Source: JAVBJN01 sp031546985 | GTDB lineage: Bacteria; Bacteroidota; Bacteroidia; Chitinophagales; Chitinophagaceae | NCBI GenBank assembly: GCA_031546985.1 | Contig: JAVBJN010000022.1 | Coordinates: 97,234-161,233, forward strand | Direction of reading: 5' to 3' | Length of the DNA: 64,000 nt | Part shown: positions 42,975-51,969 of the stretch, one piece after another | Position numbering within the stretch: position 1 is the first letter of the stretch | How the letters are laid out: the number at the start of each line of letters is the position of its first letter | Notes under the pieces: generated by a model | What the model was told of the DNA's origin: nothing | Databases searched by the model: none | Seen by the model: only the letters and a program-made list of their open reading frames with translations | Position numbers and translations under genes: made by a program

Positions 42975-45245
42975 TTACCCATTAATCTTAATGCCTGCAA
43001 AATAAGTTCTGGGTCTAGCCGGGCCATAGATGTAATTGCTGTCGCGGTATGGTCCTGTATCAAAGTCCTTTTGAAAAGCGTTCAGTATGTTTTGCACCCC
43101 GATGCTGAACTCTATTTTTTGCGAGAACTTCTTAACTGGCAACACATAGTTGAGCTTGGTACCCAGTTCAAAAAAAGTAGGCGAGGTAAGCAATACATCG
43201 TTAGGCACACCCGGTGCGCCGCCATAGTGCGGCACCAGCATTGGGCCGGTAATGACCCCCGAAACCGAAGCGTTAAAAGCATTTTCCGGCAATGCAGTTA
43301 CAATGAAGTAGCCGTATTGCTGTGGCGTTCTCAGAAATCTTTTTTCGGGCGCTATATCTACCGACCATTGCACCGGTTGGCTGTAAACCGATTGCTGTAC
43401 GGTGTAAGCCGCTTCTAACTGAACCTTTTCATCGTAGTTGGCGCGTAACTCGGCAGTCATACCCTGTACAGTAGCATAACCGTTGTTGATGCGCAGCAGC
43501 ATCATATTGCCATTGGCATCGGTACCGGTTTGTTGCAGGGCAAAGGCATTGTCTAAACGGGTACGGAACGCATCTAAGGTAAAACCCCAGATATAATGCT
43601 CGGCGGCATAGTTGTAATCTACAGAAGCCGAAATGCTGTTCGATCTCTCGGCTTTCAGGTTGGGGTCGATGCGGATAAGCGATACGCCGCCCCCGGCAAA
43701 TGCAATGTGCATATCTGCTTCAAATGCTTGTGGCGCTTTAAACCCATTGGCATAGGATGCCCGGAACTGAAGCTGGTTGTTGAGCATTTTATACAACAAA
43801 CTGATACGCGGAGTAATGATGGGCTGCGGCAGAAAATTGTGTGTATTAAGACGTGCACCAGCCAGCACCGTTAGCCGGCGGGTAATATCCCAGTCGCTTT
43901 GCGCAAAAAAACCGGATTGAACCGTGTTTTGATCTATCAGGTAATGGTAGGCGGGAATGGCATCGTAAGTATATTCGTTTAGTACTTCCATACCACCGGT
44001 GAGGGTGTTCTGTACTGTACCCAGCAGGTTTTTTACCGTATGGTTGTATTGTATGCCGCCGTTAATAGAATGGTTGCGGGTATTGCCCCAGCCATCGGTA
44101 TGGTCTATGCCGGTATAGTGTCTGCGGCGGGTGTTTTGCCAGGCCACATACGCCATCAGGTTGCTGTTTTCTGAAAAGCGGTGCTGGTATTGTGCATCAG
44201 AAATTACAATGTCGTGGGTTCTTTCCTCTGCCTGGTCTGCCTGGTCGGCAGGAATATCCAGTTTATTGCCACCCCTGCGGTATTCGTGAATGCTCCATGC
44301 GCTGATGTTGATCTTGTCGTTGGCACTTGGTTTTAAAAAGGCCGATAAACCTGCCGATTGACCTTTGATACGTGGGATTTCTGTAAAACCATCACCATTG
44401 GCATCCCATTCCTGGCGGTCGCGGCGGTTCAGCATCAGGCTGATGCCCGCGTTCTGTTTTTCATTTACCAGGTTCAGGTTTGCATTTACCACATTATCGG
44501 TAGCCTGGCCGTTTATGAGGTTCAGTTGCTCGCTTACCTGGTAGCTGTTGGCGGTGGGCTCTTTGGTAATGATATTTACCGTTCCTGCAATGGCCGATGC
44601 GCCGTATAGTACCGAGCCGCCACCCCGCACAATTTCTACCCGGTCTATCAGGTTGGCAGGAATTTGCTCCAGTCCGTAAAGGCTGTTGAGTGAGCTAAAC
44701 ACCGGTTTGCTGTTGATGAGCATTTGAGAGTAGCCGCCTGCCAGCCCATTCATCCGCAATTGCGAAAAGCCGCAGGTCTGGCAATCGGTTTCCATTCTAA
44801 GACCGGGCTGGTAGCAGAGGCCCTGGCTCAGGTTAGATGCCCCTGTCAGTTGAAAGGTTTTGGCTTCCAGCACATTTACTGCTACGGGGTTATCGATCTT
44901 TCTGCGGGAGGTTCTTGTGCCTGTAACAACGTATTCGTTGAGGGCGCTCCAGCGGGATGGGATAATATAAGCTACCCTGGTGGTATCGGAGAGGGTATTG
45001 GCCGTAAAGGTCTTCTTTTCGTAGCCTACAGAAGAAACCTGAACCTGGTAGGTCTCTTTGGTTTTTAGACCTTCGATGCTAAAATAGCCTTTGTCGTTAG
45101 AATAAGCCTGTTTGTCGGCTTTATCTATGCGGATGGTGGCATTGCCCACCGGTAAGTGTCCGTCTGTTATACGGCCCTTTATGACGGCTTCCTGCGCTAT
45201 TCCTATTGACGGGATGAAGTATAGGAGAAGTAGTGTTTTTTTCAT
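42975..45245 (-). CDS. TonB-dependent outer-membrane receptor with CxxC plug motif
   Basis: A 756-residue receptor with a signal peptide (TLLLLYFIPSIGIAQ), a CarboxypepD_reg domain (AVIKGRITDGHLPVGNATIRI), a plug (about 105-225) and a 22-strand-type barrel ending in NG. The plug carries METDCQTCGFSQLRMNGLAGG, where the cysteine pair suggests a metal or haem-related ligand, and the VEIVRGGGSVLYGASAIAGTVNIIT hallmark. The substrate is not certain; iron or haem uptake is the best guess. A palindrome resembling DtxR/MntR operators lies 35 bp upstream of the start codon. Confidence 0.92.
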   Translation of the reverse strand: MKKTLLLLYFIPSIGIAQEAVIKGRITDGHLPVGNATIRIDKADKQAYSNDKGYFSIEGLKTKETYQVQVSSVGYEKKTFTANTLSDTTRVAYIIPSRWSALNEYVVTGTRTSRRKIDNPVAVNVLEAKTFQLTGASNLSQGLCYQPGLRMETDCQTCGFSQLRMNGLAGGYSQMLINSKPVFSSLNSLYGLEQIPANLIDRVEIVRGGGSVLYGASAIAGTVNIITKEPTANSYQVSEQLNLINGQATDNVVNANLNLVNEKQNAGISLMLNRRDRQEWDANGDGFTEIPRIKGQSAGLSAFLKPSANDKINISAWSIHEYRRGGNKLDIPADQADQAEERTHDIVISDAQYQHRFSENSNLMAYVAWQNTRRRHYTGIDHTDGWGNTRNHSINGGIQYNHTVKNLLGTVQNTLTGGMEVLNEYTYDAIPAYHYLIDQNTVQSGFFAQSDWDITRRLTVLAGARLNTHNFLPQPIITPRISLLYKMLNNQLQFRASYANGFKAPQAFEADMHIAFAGGGVSLIRIDPNLKAERSNSISASVDYNYAAEHYIWGFTLDAFRTRLDNAFALQQTGTDANGNMMLLRINNGYATVQGMTAELRANYDEKVQLEAAYTVQQSVYSQPVQWSVDIAPEKRFLRTPQQYGYFIVTALPENAFNASVSGVITGPMLVPHYGGAPGVPNDVLLTSPTFFELGTKLNYVLPVKKFSQKIEFSIGVQNILNAFQKDFDTGPYRDSNYIYGPARPRTYFAGIKING

Positions 45246-45265
45246 CTAACTGTTAATTTCGGTTG

Positions 45266-45293
45266 TAAAAATATAAAAGTTAGACTAATCTAA
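45266..45293 (-). promoter_or_regulatory. DtxR/MntR-like palindrome and near-consensus -7 box upstream of the TonB receptor
   Basis: TTAGACTAATCTAA at 45280-45293 has perfect inverted half-sites TTAGA/TCTAA, like the TTAGG-type operators of DtxR-family metalloregulators. On the minus strand TATTTTTA (45273-45266) is one base off TAnnTTTG and lies 6 bp downstream, so a bound repressor would cover the promoter. Confidence 0.4.
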
Positions 45294-45314
45294 AAATTAA
45301 ATTAGTGTAAAGAA

Positions 45315-45338
45315 AAGCCGGACTGTATAGCCCGGCTT
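45315..45338 (-). terminator. Terminator after the PNGase F-like gene
   Basis: Minus-strand stem AAGCCGG (45338-45332) with CCGGCTT (45321-45315), followed by a T-rich stretch (TTTTCTTT). Confidence 0.7.
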
Positions 45339-45359
45339 CCCAAATGGTTCAGGTTCTGT

Positions 45360-47312
45360 TTATTGAACCGTCAGTTTTTTAATGGCTTCGCCACCATCTT
45401 TGGTTTTCAGTTTCAGGATATAAATGCCTTTGGCCTGTGTACTCAGGTTAAACGTGGCTGTACCCGAATTGTTGGTCAGGGCCTGCTCGTAAACCTTAGT
45501 GCCGGTTACGTTGTAGATTTCAACAGTACCATTGGCTGCTGCAAACTGGTAATCGAGGTTAAACAGCCCGGTGGACGGGTTAGGATACACATCGGCCTGG
45601 TTTACATGGCCGGTAATATTGCTGGTACCTAACGGGAACTGTACCATAAACTCTTGCAGGATCTTGGTACCAAAATCGGCGTTGAAAGAAGCAAAAGCCT
45701 GGCCTGTACCCCTCAGCAGTCTTACAGAGCCGGTGCCATCTGCAGTATTGGCCCACCAGTTAAGTCCATCGTTGTTTAATGGGTTATTGGAAGGAGGAGG
45801 TCCGTCATCGTAAAACTCAAACCGGAAGCAACTGCCGCTGGGCAGGCTTACGGTATCGCGGTAGGTTTTATTGGCGGCAAAGTTATTGCGTTGGTACACA
45901 ATATTGCCGGTTACAGCGTCTTTAATGTAATAGTAGTTTTCGGTAGGTGCGTTATTGCTCTGGAACAAAACAATTACTTTATTGTCTTTCAGCACCGGAG
46001 GTGTGGTAAAGGTGCTGGTTGCTTTGTTGTTGTAGGCAAACTCATCTGTAGTATTGTTGGGTTGCAGCAATTCTACTTCAAAAACATCGCTGTTGCGGTT
46101 CCAGTCCATACCCTGGTTTAAGGTAACGGTATCGGAAGCGAGGAAAGGCAGATTGCCGCTCCAGGTATAAACGCTTTTGGTACCGCCAGCTACGCCATAA
46201 GAGATTTTAAGATTGGTAAGATTGTTTTTACCATTGTTTTTAATCACAATGATGGGGGCACCGCAAATAGGGTTCATGCGCAGGTTGCCGTATTCGGTAC
46301 TGGGGCTTATAATATTCGATACTTCAACATCGGTGCTGTAGGTAGGTGCTTTGTACTCTACCAGGTAAGAGCTGATTACCCAGTTGCCGTAGCTACCCGT
46401 AGAGGTATAAGGCTCCATGTCGATATCAAGGGTGTGCGAGCTGCCACCGGTAGTATTGGGTATGTACAGATCGTGGTTCTCCACTTTATCGCCAGGGCAC
46501 CAGTTGGTACGGTCATACAGCCAGGTACCCGCTTGCGGAAACAGCGCGTTAAAGCCGCACATTTTCCATACATAACGCTCATCCAGTGTGCTGTTGTCGT
46601 ATTTAACGGTACGCACTTTGGGGCAGAATTCTGCGCAGTTGTCAGAGGCATCCATACCATGCCCGGTCTGGATAATCTTGAGGTTGGCGTATTGTGTATG
46701 CTGGTCCAGGGTTACGCTTCTTGCTGCCAGCCTGTTTTCAATTGGATTAGCGGCATTGCCGTATTGGAAAACGCCGGTCCACATGGTATCCAGCTTGTTA
46801 ATCTCCAATGGGGGCGTACCCTCAATGCAATAAAAGTTCAGATTTATTTTCCAGCCGCGGTCGTTTTTGGCTTCGTAACCAGAGTGTTCATAAATCAGTT
46901 CTACCGAATCGTGCAACAGTGGTGCAAAGTCGGTCATGTCGTAATACCAGCCGTGTTTCCAGTTGGCGGCAAAGTTCCAGCCATAAGGGGTAATGAAACG
47001 GCCCAGTTCCCATCCGAGGGAGTCGCCGGCTACACCACCTTTTTTACCGAGGTAAATGTGGTTGATATAATCCCACTCGCCACATTTAAGGCCTGGTGCG
47101 CACTCAAAAGTGAGGTAGGCATATACCTTGTAATACTTTTTAGATGCGTCGGGAAACTTTGCCCATACCGGGTAGCGGGTAGACCCTACAGAAGGGTCTG
47201 TTTGGATCACAACATCCTGGTGGGCCTGTACCTTCAGGGTGTCGCCCGAATTACTGAAGCCCTGGGTATAGCCGAGTACTAATGCTGCGGCCATCAATAG
47301 AAATTTTCTCAT
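45360..47312 (-). CDS. PNGase F-like secreted protein with T9SS sorting tail
   Basis: A 650-residue secreted protein. After a signal peptide (FLLMAAALVLGYTQGFS) come peptide-N-glycosidase F-like segments: YAYLTFECAPGLKCGEWDYINHIYL, GRFITPYGWNF, YDMTDFAPLLHDSVELIYEHSGYE. A mid part rich in Cys and Trp (DNCAEFCPKVRTVKY, WLYDRTNWCPGDKV) resembles the second PNGase F jelly roll. The last ~80 residues are a type A T9SS sorting domain (ADVYPNPSTGLFNLDYQF, VEIYNVTGTKVYEQ, GIYILKLKT). It should be exported through T9SS, of which PorT is encoded at 37803. Glycosidase activity is inferred and the catalytic acidic residues need alignment. Confidence 0.85.
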   Translation of the reverse strand: MRKFLLMAAALVLGYTQGFSNSGDTLKVQAHQDVVIQTDPSVGSTRYPVWAKFPDASKKYYKVYAYLTFECAPGLKCGEWDYINHIYLGKKGGVAGDSLGWELGRFITPYGWNFAANWKHGWYYDMTDFAPLLHDSVELIYEHSGYEAKNDRGWKINLNFYCIEGTPPLEINKLDTMWTGVFQYGNAANPIENRLAARSVTLDQHTQYANLKIIQTGHGMDASDNCAEFCPKVRTVKYDNSTLDERYVWKMCGFNALFPQAGTWLYDRTNWCPGDKVENHDLYIPNTTGGSSHTLDIDMEPYTSTGSYGNWVISSYLVEYKAPTYSTDVEVSNIISPSTEYGNLRMNPICGAPIIVIKNNGKNNLTNLKISYGVAGGTKSVYTWSGNLPFLASDTVTLNQGMDWNRNSDVFEVELLQPNNTTDEFAYNNKATSTFTTPPVLKDNKVIVLFQSNNAPTENYYYIKDAVTGNIVYQRNNFAANKTYRDTVSLPSGSCFRFEFYDDGPPPSNNPLNNDGLNWWANTADGTGSVRLLRGTGQAFASFNADFGTKILQEFMVQFPLGTSNITGHVNQADVYPNPSTGLFNLDYQFAAANGTVEIYNVTGTKVYEQALTNNSGTATFNLSTQAKGIYILKLKTKDGGEAIKKLTVQ

Positions 47313-47440
47313 GCTTGTCTTTTAGGGAATGTCGAAATTATAAAAAACCTGGTATTTAAGCCGTATTATATGTGTTCCTGTCTGTCTTTTTTATGTAAAA
47401 AAAACGGGTGTTGCAACGTGTATTGGCTTGGGTGCAGACA

Positions 47441-47473
47441 AAAAAGAAAGCCATCCGCAGAGGGATGGCTTTC
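47441..47473 (-). terminator. Terminator after the E2 gene
   Basis: Minus-strand stem GAAAGCCATCC (47473-47463) with GGATGGCTTTC (47456-47446), 6-base loop, followed by a T5 run. Confidence 0.88.
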
Positions 47474-47495
47474 GGAATTATGTATGGAAACCTGC

Positions 47496-49118
47496 TTAAA
47501 CGAGCATGGTAACCGGATTTTCTAACATGGTTTTGAGCGTTTGCAGGAAACGGGCTCCTACAGCGCCGTCTACGATGCGGTGATCGCAGCTCAGTGTGAG
47601 TTTCAGAATGTTACGTACCACTACATTGCCATCTTCTACCACTGGTGTAGGCGCAATTTTGCCCACAGCCAGGATGCAGGAATCCGGCGGGTTAATAATG
47701 GCAGTAAATTCATCAATATCCATCATGCCCAGGTTCGAGATCGTAAAGGTGTTGCCGGTAAATTCGTTTGGCTGCAGTTTACGGTTTTTCGCTTTGGTAT
47801 TGAGTTCGTTGGTGTCGGCAGCAATCTGCGCCAGGCCTTTCTGGTCGGCAAAGCGAATTACTGGTACAATCAAACCATCTTCAATAGCTACGGCAGAACC
47901 GATGTGAATGTGCTGGTGGGTGCGGATAAAATCGCCCATCCAGCTGCTGTTTACTTCAGGGTGTTTACGCAAAGCCATAGCGCTGGCCTTGATAATCATA
48001 TCGTTGAAGGAAACTTTATTGGGAGATACCACATTGATGGCTTTGCGGGCCTCCATAGCGTTATCCATATTTACAGAGATCTTGAGGTAGAAATGCGGCG
48101 CGGTAAACTTGCTTTCGCTCAGGCGCTGGGCAATTACCTTACGCATCTGGCTTACCGGGGTGTCGCTGTAACCTTCCTGGCCGCTTACTACAGGTGCAGT
48201 GGCAGCAGCAGGTGTGCTGGTTTTAGCAGCCGGGGTGTAAGATTCTACATCTTTGCGGGTTACACGTCCGCCATCGCCGCTTCCGGCAATCTGGCTAATG
48301 TCTAAACCTTTATCGGCAGCCATTTTCTTGGCCAGCGGAGATGCTTTTACCCTGCCATCGGTGCTTGTAGTGGCAGCAGGTATAGCAGCAGGAGCGGAAA
48401 CTGCCGGTGCGGCGGTTGCTGTGGTAGCTGGAGCCTGGGCAGCAGCAGGTGCAGGTGCAGCGCTTTTGTTTTGCTCGGCAGCCAGCAGGCCGCTGATGTC
48501 GGTACCTTCTTTACCCACAATGGCAATAATGCCATTAACCGCGGCGCTGGAACCAGCAGGTACGCCAATGTGGAGCAAAGTGCCGTCGGCATAGCCCATT
48601 ACTTCCATGGTAGCCTTATCGGTTTCCACTTCGGCCAGCACGTCGTCGCTTTTTACCTTGTCGCCTTCTTTCTTGTTCCAGTTTACGATTTTACCCTCTT
48701 TCATGGTGTCGCTCAGGAGCGGCATGCGCACTACGGTAACACCCAGGGCTTTTTCATCTATTGGCGCAGTAGCGGTAGCCGGCGCTGCTGCCGGGGCAGG
48801 AGCGGTTTCAGGTGCAGAAGTCGTTGGTGCAGCAGGTGTTGCAGAAGCGCTCTTACTCAGCAGGCTGCTGATGTCTTCGCCTTCTTTACCAATTACAGCA
48901 ATGATTTCGTTTACCTTGGCGGCTTTTCCTTGTTCCACGCCAATATATAAAAGGGTACCGTCCACATAAGGGAGTACCTCCATGGTCGCCTTGTCGGTCT
49001 CTACTTCTGCCAACACATCGTCACTCTTCACCTTATCTCCCACCTTCTTGTGCCAAGCTGCAATAACGCCTTCTTTCATCGTATCGCTTAAAAGAGGCAT
49101 TCTGATAACTTCTGCCAT
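47496..49118 (-). CDS. pdhC: Pyruvate dehydrogenase complex E2, dihydrolipoamide acetyltransferase
   Basis: Transfers acetyl groups from E1 to CoA in the pyruvate dehydrogenase complex. The 540-residue protein has two tandem lipoyl domains (residues ~1-80 and ~130-210, each with the lipoylated Lys in VETDKATMEV), Ala/Pro-rich flexible linkers, an E1/E3-binding peripheral domain (RVKASPLAKKMAADKGLDISQIAGSGDGGRVTRKDV) and the catalytic domain ending with SCDHRIVDGAVGARFL (His/Asp active site). The ATG at 49118 starts directly at the lipoyl domain; an upstream TTG is rejected. E1 genes are elsewhere. Confidence 0.95.
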   Translation of the reverse strand: MAEVIRMPLLSDTMKEGVIAAWHKKVGDKVKSDDVLAEVETDKATMEVLPYVDGTLLYIGVEQGKAAKVNEIIAVIGKEGEDISSLLSKSASATPAAPTTSAPETAPAPAAAPATATAPIDEKALGVTVVRMPLLSDTMKEGKIVNWNKKEGDKVKSDDVLAEVETDKATMEVMGYADGTLLHIGVPAGSSAAVNGIIAIVGKEGTDISGLLAAEQNKSAAPAPAAAQAPATTATAAPAVSAPAAIPAATTSTDGRVKASPLAKKMAADKGLDISQIAGSGDGGRVTRKDVESYTPAAKTSTPAAATAPVVSGQEGYSDTPVSQMRKVIAQRLSESKFTAPHFYLKISVNMDNAMEARKAINVVSPNKVSFNDMIIKASAMALRKHPEVNSSWMGDFIRTHQHIHIGSAVAIEDGLIVPVIRFADQKGLAQIAADTNELNTKAKNRKLQPNEFTGNTFTISNLGMMDIDEFTAIINPPDSCILAVGKIAPTPVVEDGNVVVRNILKLTLSCDHRIVDGAVGARFLQTLKTMLENPVTMLV

Positions 49119-49304
49119 AGCTTTCTGCAAAATTTTCTCAAAAGTAATACATTTTTAATGCAAGCCGCATACCTTCAAAAATTTTAAAGAAGGGGTAATT
49201 AACAAATAATTTTCAATTGTTTACCAACCCCGTTGCGTTTCTTACTGTCTTATTTTCATGGAGTATATTTTGTATATTGGGAGTCAGCTAGAAAAGATAA
49301 AGAA

Positions 49305-49853
49305 TTGCTTAACACGGAAAACGAACATAAAGACGAGCTTAATGCGCTTATTCGGGGGTGCGTGGAGAATGACCGTTCCTGCCAGGAACGGTTGTATAAG
49401 ATGTTCTATTCCAAAATGTTGAGCATGGTTAGAAGGTATATTTCGCATTCGGAACAGGCAGAGGAAGTGTTGCAGAACGGGTTTTTAAGGGCCTTTAAAA
49501 AGGTAGATACATTCGCGTTTCAGGGGTCATTTGAGGGGTGGTTGCGAAGAATTGTGTTTAATGCTATATCTGACTATGTTAAACAAAATACGCAGTACCG
49601 CGAAAAAGTGGTGCTGGCAGAGAAAGAACAGAGTATAAGCGAAACCGCCGCCGGACGTTTACAATATAAGGAGCTGATAAAATTGGTACAGGGATTGCCT
49701 GAATCGACGCGGAACGTGTTTAACATGTTTGTGATCGAAGGTTTTTCTCACAAGGAAATAGCCAACCAGCTGAATATCAGCGAAGGAACGTCAAAGTGGC
49801 ATGTGTCTGAAGGCAGGCGACTGCTGAAGGAAAAAATTGAAAAATTGTATTGA
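49305..49853 (+). CDS. ECF-type RNA polymerase sigma factor
   Basis: A sigma-70 factor of the ECF class. Region 2 is SCQERLYKMFYSKMLSMVRRYI...AEEVLQNGFLRAFKKVDTF with the GSFEGWLRRIVFNAI end, and region 4 is GLPESTRNVFNMFVIEGFSHKEIANQLNISEGTSKWHVSEGRRLLKEKI. No ATG exists before region 2, so the start is non-ATG. I favour the TTG at 49305 (182 residues, usual size); the frame is open back to a TTG at 49233, but a -7-like TATATTTTG lies in that extension. Its partner, predicted anti-sigma factor, starts 19 bases downstream. Confidence 0.9.
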   Translation: MLNTENEHKDELNALIRGCVENDRSCQERLYKMFYSKMLSMVRRYISHSEQAEEVLQNGFLRAFKKVDTFAFQGSFEGWLRRIVFNAISDYVKQNTQYREKVVLAEKEQSISETAAGRLQYKELIKLVQGLPESTRNVFNMFVIEGFSHKEIANQLNISEGTSKWHVSEGRRLLKEKIEKLY

Positions 49854-49872
49854 TCAACCAAACCACACCGGT

Positions 49873-51879
49873 ATGGGTAAAAATAATGAAGTAAACATAG
49901 ACGATTTGGTAAGAGGCCTGATGGCGGAAGACGATTCCGCATCGGAGGCCGATGCCAATAAGTCTTGGGAGGGCATGAGGCAAATCCTGGACAGGGAGAT
50001 GCCAGAGGACAAGGATCGAAACAGAACAGGGTTCTTCCTGCTGTTTGGTGTTCTGGTGCTTGGAGGATTACTGACCTGGGGAGGTATGAAAGTCTTCAGG
50101 AAAGGAGGTGGCGACAACGCCCGCATCGCCAGTCAGCATAATGCCGGATCCGGAACAAGTACTTATTCGGGTAAATCCGGATCGGGAACGGGACAGTCTG
50201 CGGCAAATGGCCATGCGGCTGATGATGTGCCTATGATCAGCGCTACTACTGGTGCTCCGGTAAATCCTGCAAGCGCTTCAGGTGCTGCTGGTAACGGAAC
50301 GGAAGGCGCTGCCCAAAACGGTTCTATTGCCGCTACCGAAACTGGCCATGCCAATGCCGGTCACCAAACCGGAACACAAGGCCGCAACGCTGCGCAACAG
50401 GTTAATATTGGTGTGTCGCAAACGGCAACGGATGGCAGCCAGCATAACCAAACTGCAACCAATCCTGCCGCTGCCGGTCAGCAAGGTGCCCTGAACGGAA
50501 ACACTGCAGATGGCAACCAGGTGTATGCCAGCGGTAATCAAAACGGAAACAAAAACACAGCTGCAAACACTGCTCTGGCTACCAATGCTGGTAACGACAA
50601 TAGTAACAAAGCAGGCAATACTAATAATAAAGGAACCCAGAAAGGACAATCACCTGCTGCTGCATCGGCCACTGCCGGACAAGGCAACAGCCAGCAAGCC
50701 GAAAACGGTTTAACCGACGGGTTGTCTAATTCATCATCATCTAATAAAAACAATACTGCATCTGCAAATACTTCTACACCTGGTAAAATGGTAACCTTGC
50801 CGGTATCTATAATGGATAGGCTGAATGGTAAATCATACACCATAACCAACGATACCATTGTATGCTGCACTGGCAATACGCGCCTGGTGATTGTAAACGT
50901 GCCCGAATACCTGAAAGGTCCGGCGCTGGCTTCGACCAAACAGGAAAAAACGTCTAAATCTTCTGTAGGACTTAACAAAGTGCCTCAGCCTCAGGACGAA
51001 CCTTTATCGGTTTCTGCCCGCAAAGGACTGGATGCAGACCAACCGTCCAATACAGGTAAAGAAGGTATGAATGTGAAACTGCCCAAAGATAACGGCGGCG
51101 TGAGCGGCAAGTCATCTGGCAGTGGTTATGCAGGTACTGTAGGCCGTGGCAATGTAGATAAGGGCGGCATGAAGAAAGAACTTTACTTTAAACTGCCTTT
51201 CCAGATCGGAGTTTCCGGTGGCGTGTACACCAGCATTATTCCGGCACAACCCAACTGGGGTTGGATGGGTGGGCTTAATGTAGTAGTGCCTTTCGACGAA
51301 CGCTGGAGCATGATGATGGATGTGCGCTATATGCAGCACTACACCAACAAGTTTAACATTACCGATTACGCACTGCAAAAAGTTAGGGTAGACCAGACTA
51401 TCATTAGCAACCAGACTGTTTATGGTACAGCATACGACTCTTTATCGCTCATTAACCATGTAAAGAGCTACAGCTCGCTGCAGGTGCCTATCGCGGTACA
51501 GCACATGGTGGGTAAAATGTTGCTCTATGCAGGCATCAACCTTAACTGGGTAATTAACTCACAGCTGGAAAGTGAAATGAAGAGCTTCCGCCTGTACCGT
51601 ACCGATACGCTCGCTACCGGTCAGCCATTTACCGAGATGTCCAATACCAATTCTTCATTTAAGGCTTCTAGCCTGAGCCACAGACTGGGTGTGGGTTACA
51701 CCTTTGGTATGAGTTATTATGTAGCGCCGGGTGTGTACATGGATGTGCGCCTTACCCAGGGCCTCACCGACAAAAAAGATCAGTTCAGCGGTCAGACAGC
51801 GCCTTACTTTAAAGCGCCGTTCCTGCAGTTCTCCGTAGGTTACCGTTTAGGTAGTCCTATCAGGGATCTGAGGAAATAA
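49873..51879 (+). CDS. Predicted dual-membrane-spanning anti-sigma factor with outer-membrane barrel (Dma-like)
   Basis: A 668-residue fusion. Residues 1-50 are a small, acidic cytoplasmic segment (NIDDLVRGLMAEDD, SWEGMRQILDREM) of anti-sigma size. Residues 54-73 form one inner-membrane TM segment (FFLLFGVLVLGGLLTWGGMK). Residues ~77-435 are a low-complexity Gly/Ala/Ser/Asn/Thr/Gln linker, broken near 306-350 by a more ordered strand-rich piece with a CC pair. Residues ~436-668 are a PorT-like outer-membrane beta-barrel (PFQIGVSGGVYTSIIPAQPNWGW ... FLQFSVGYRLGSP). It directly follows an ECF sigma gene, so it probably holds that sigma factor and senses outer-membrane state. It resembles the Dma proteins described in Bacteroides thetaiotaomicron. 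Confidence 0.85.
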   Translation: MGKNNEVNIDDLVRGLMAEDDSASEADANKSWEGMRQILDREMPEDKDRNRTGFFLLFGVLVLGGLLTWGGMKVFRKGGGDNARIASQHNAGSGTSTYSGKSGSGTGQSAANGHAADDVPMISATTGAPVNPASASGAAGNGTEGAAQNGSIAATETGHANAGHQTGTQGRNAAQQVNIGVSQTATDGSQHNQTATNPAAAGQQGALNGNTADGNQVYASGNQNGNKNTAANTALATNAGNDNSNKAGNTNNKGTQKGQSPAAASATAGQGNSQQAENGLTDGLSNSSSSNKNNTASANTSTPGKMVTLPVSIMDRLNGKSYTITNDTIVCCTGNTRLVIVNVPEYLKGPALASTKQEKTSKSSVGLNKVPQPQDEPLSVSARKGLDADQPSNTGKEGMNVKLPKDNGGVSGKSSGSGYAGTVGRGNVDKGGMKKELYFKLPFQIGVSGGVYTSIIPAQPNWGWMGGLNVVVPFDERWSMMMDVRYMQHYTNKFNITDYALQKVRVDQTIISNQTVYGTAYDSLSLINHVKSYSSLQVPIAVQHMVGKMLLYAGINLNWVINSQLESEMKSFRLYRTDTLATGQPFTEMSNTNSSFKASSLSHRLGVGYTFGMSYYVAPGVYMDVRLTQGLTDKKDQFSGQTAPYFKAPFLQFSVGYRLGSPIRDLRK

Positions 51880-51895
51880 CCAGTCAGCCGTCTTT

Positions 51896-51937
51896 ATAAA
51901 AGAAAGGCCCCGCCAATTGGCGGGGCCTTTCTTTTAT
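51896..51937. terminator. Strong shared terminator between the Dma-like gene and dnaX
   Basis: 19-bp perfect stem: arms 51896-51914 (core GAAAGGCCCCGCC) and 51919-51937 (core GGCGGGGCCTTTC), AATT loop, with T-runs on both strands. It serves convergent genes. Confidence 0.93.
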
Positions 51938-51969
51938 CTTGTTATTCCTGCGTTTGGGATGGATTGTTC

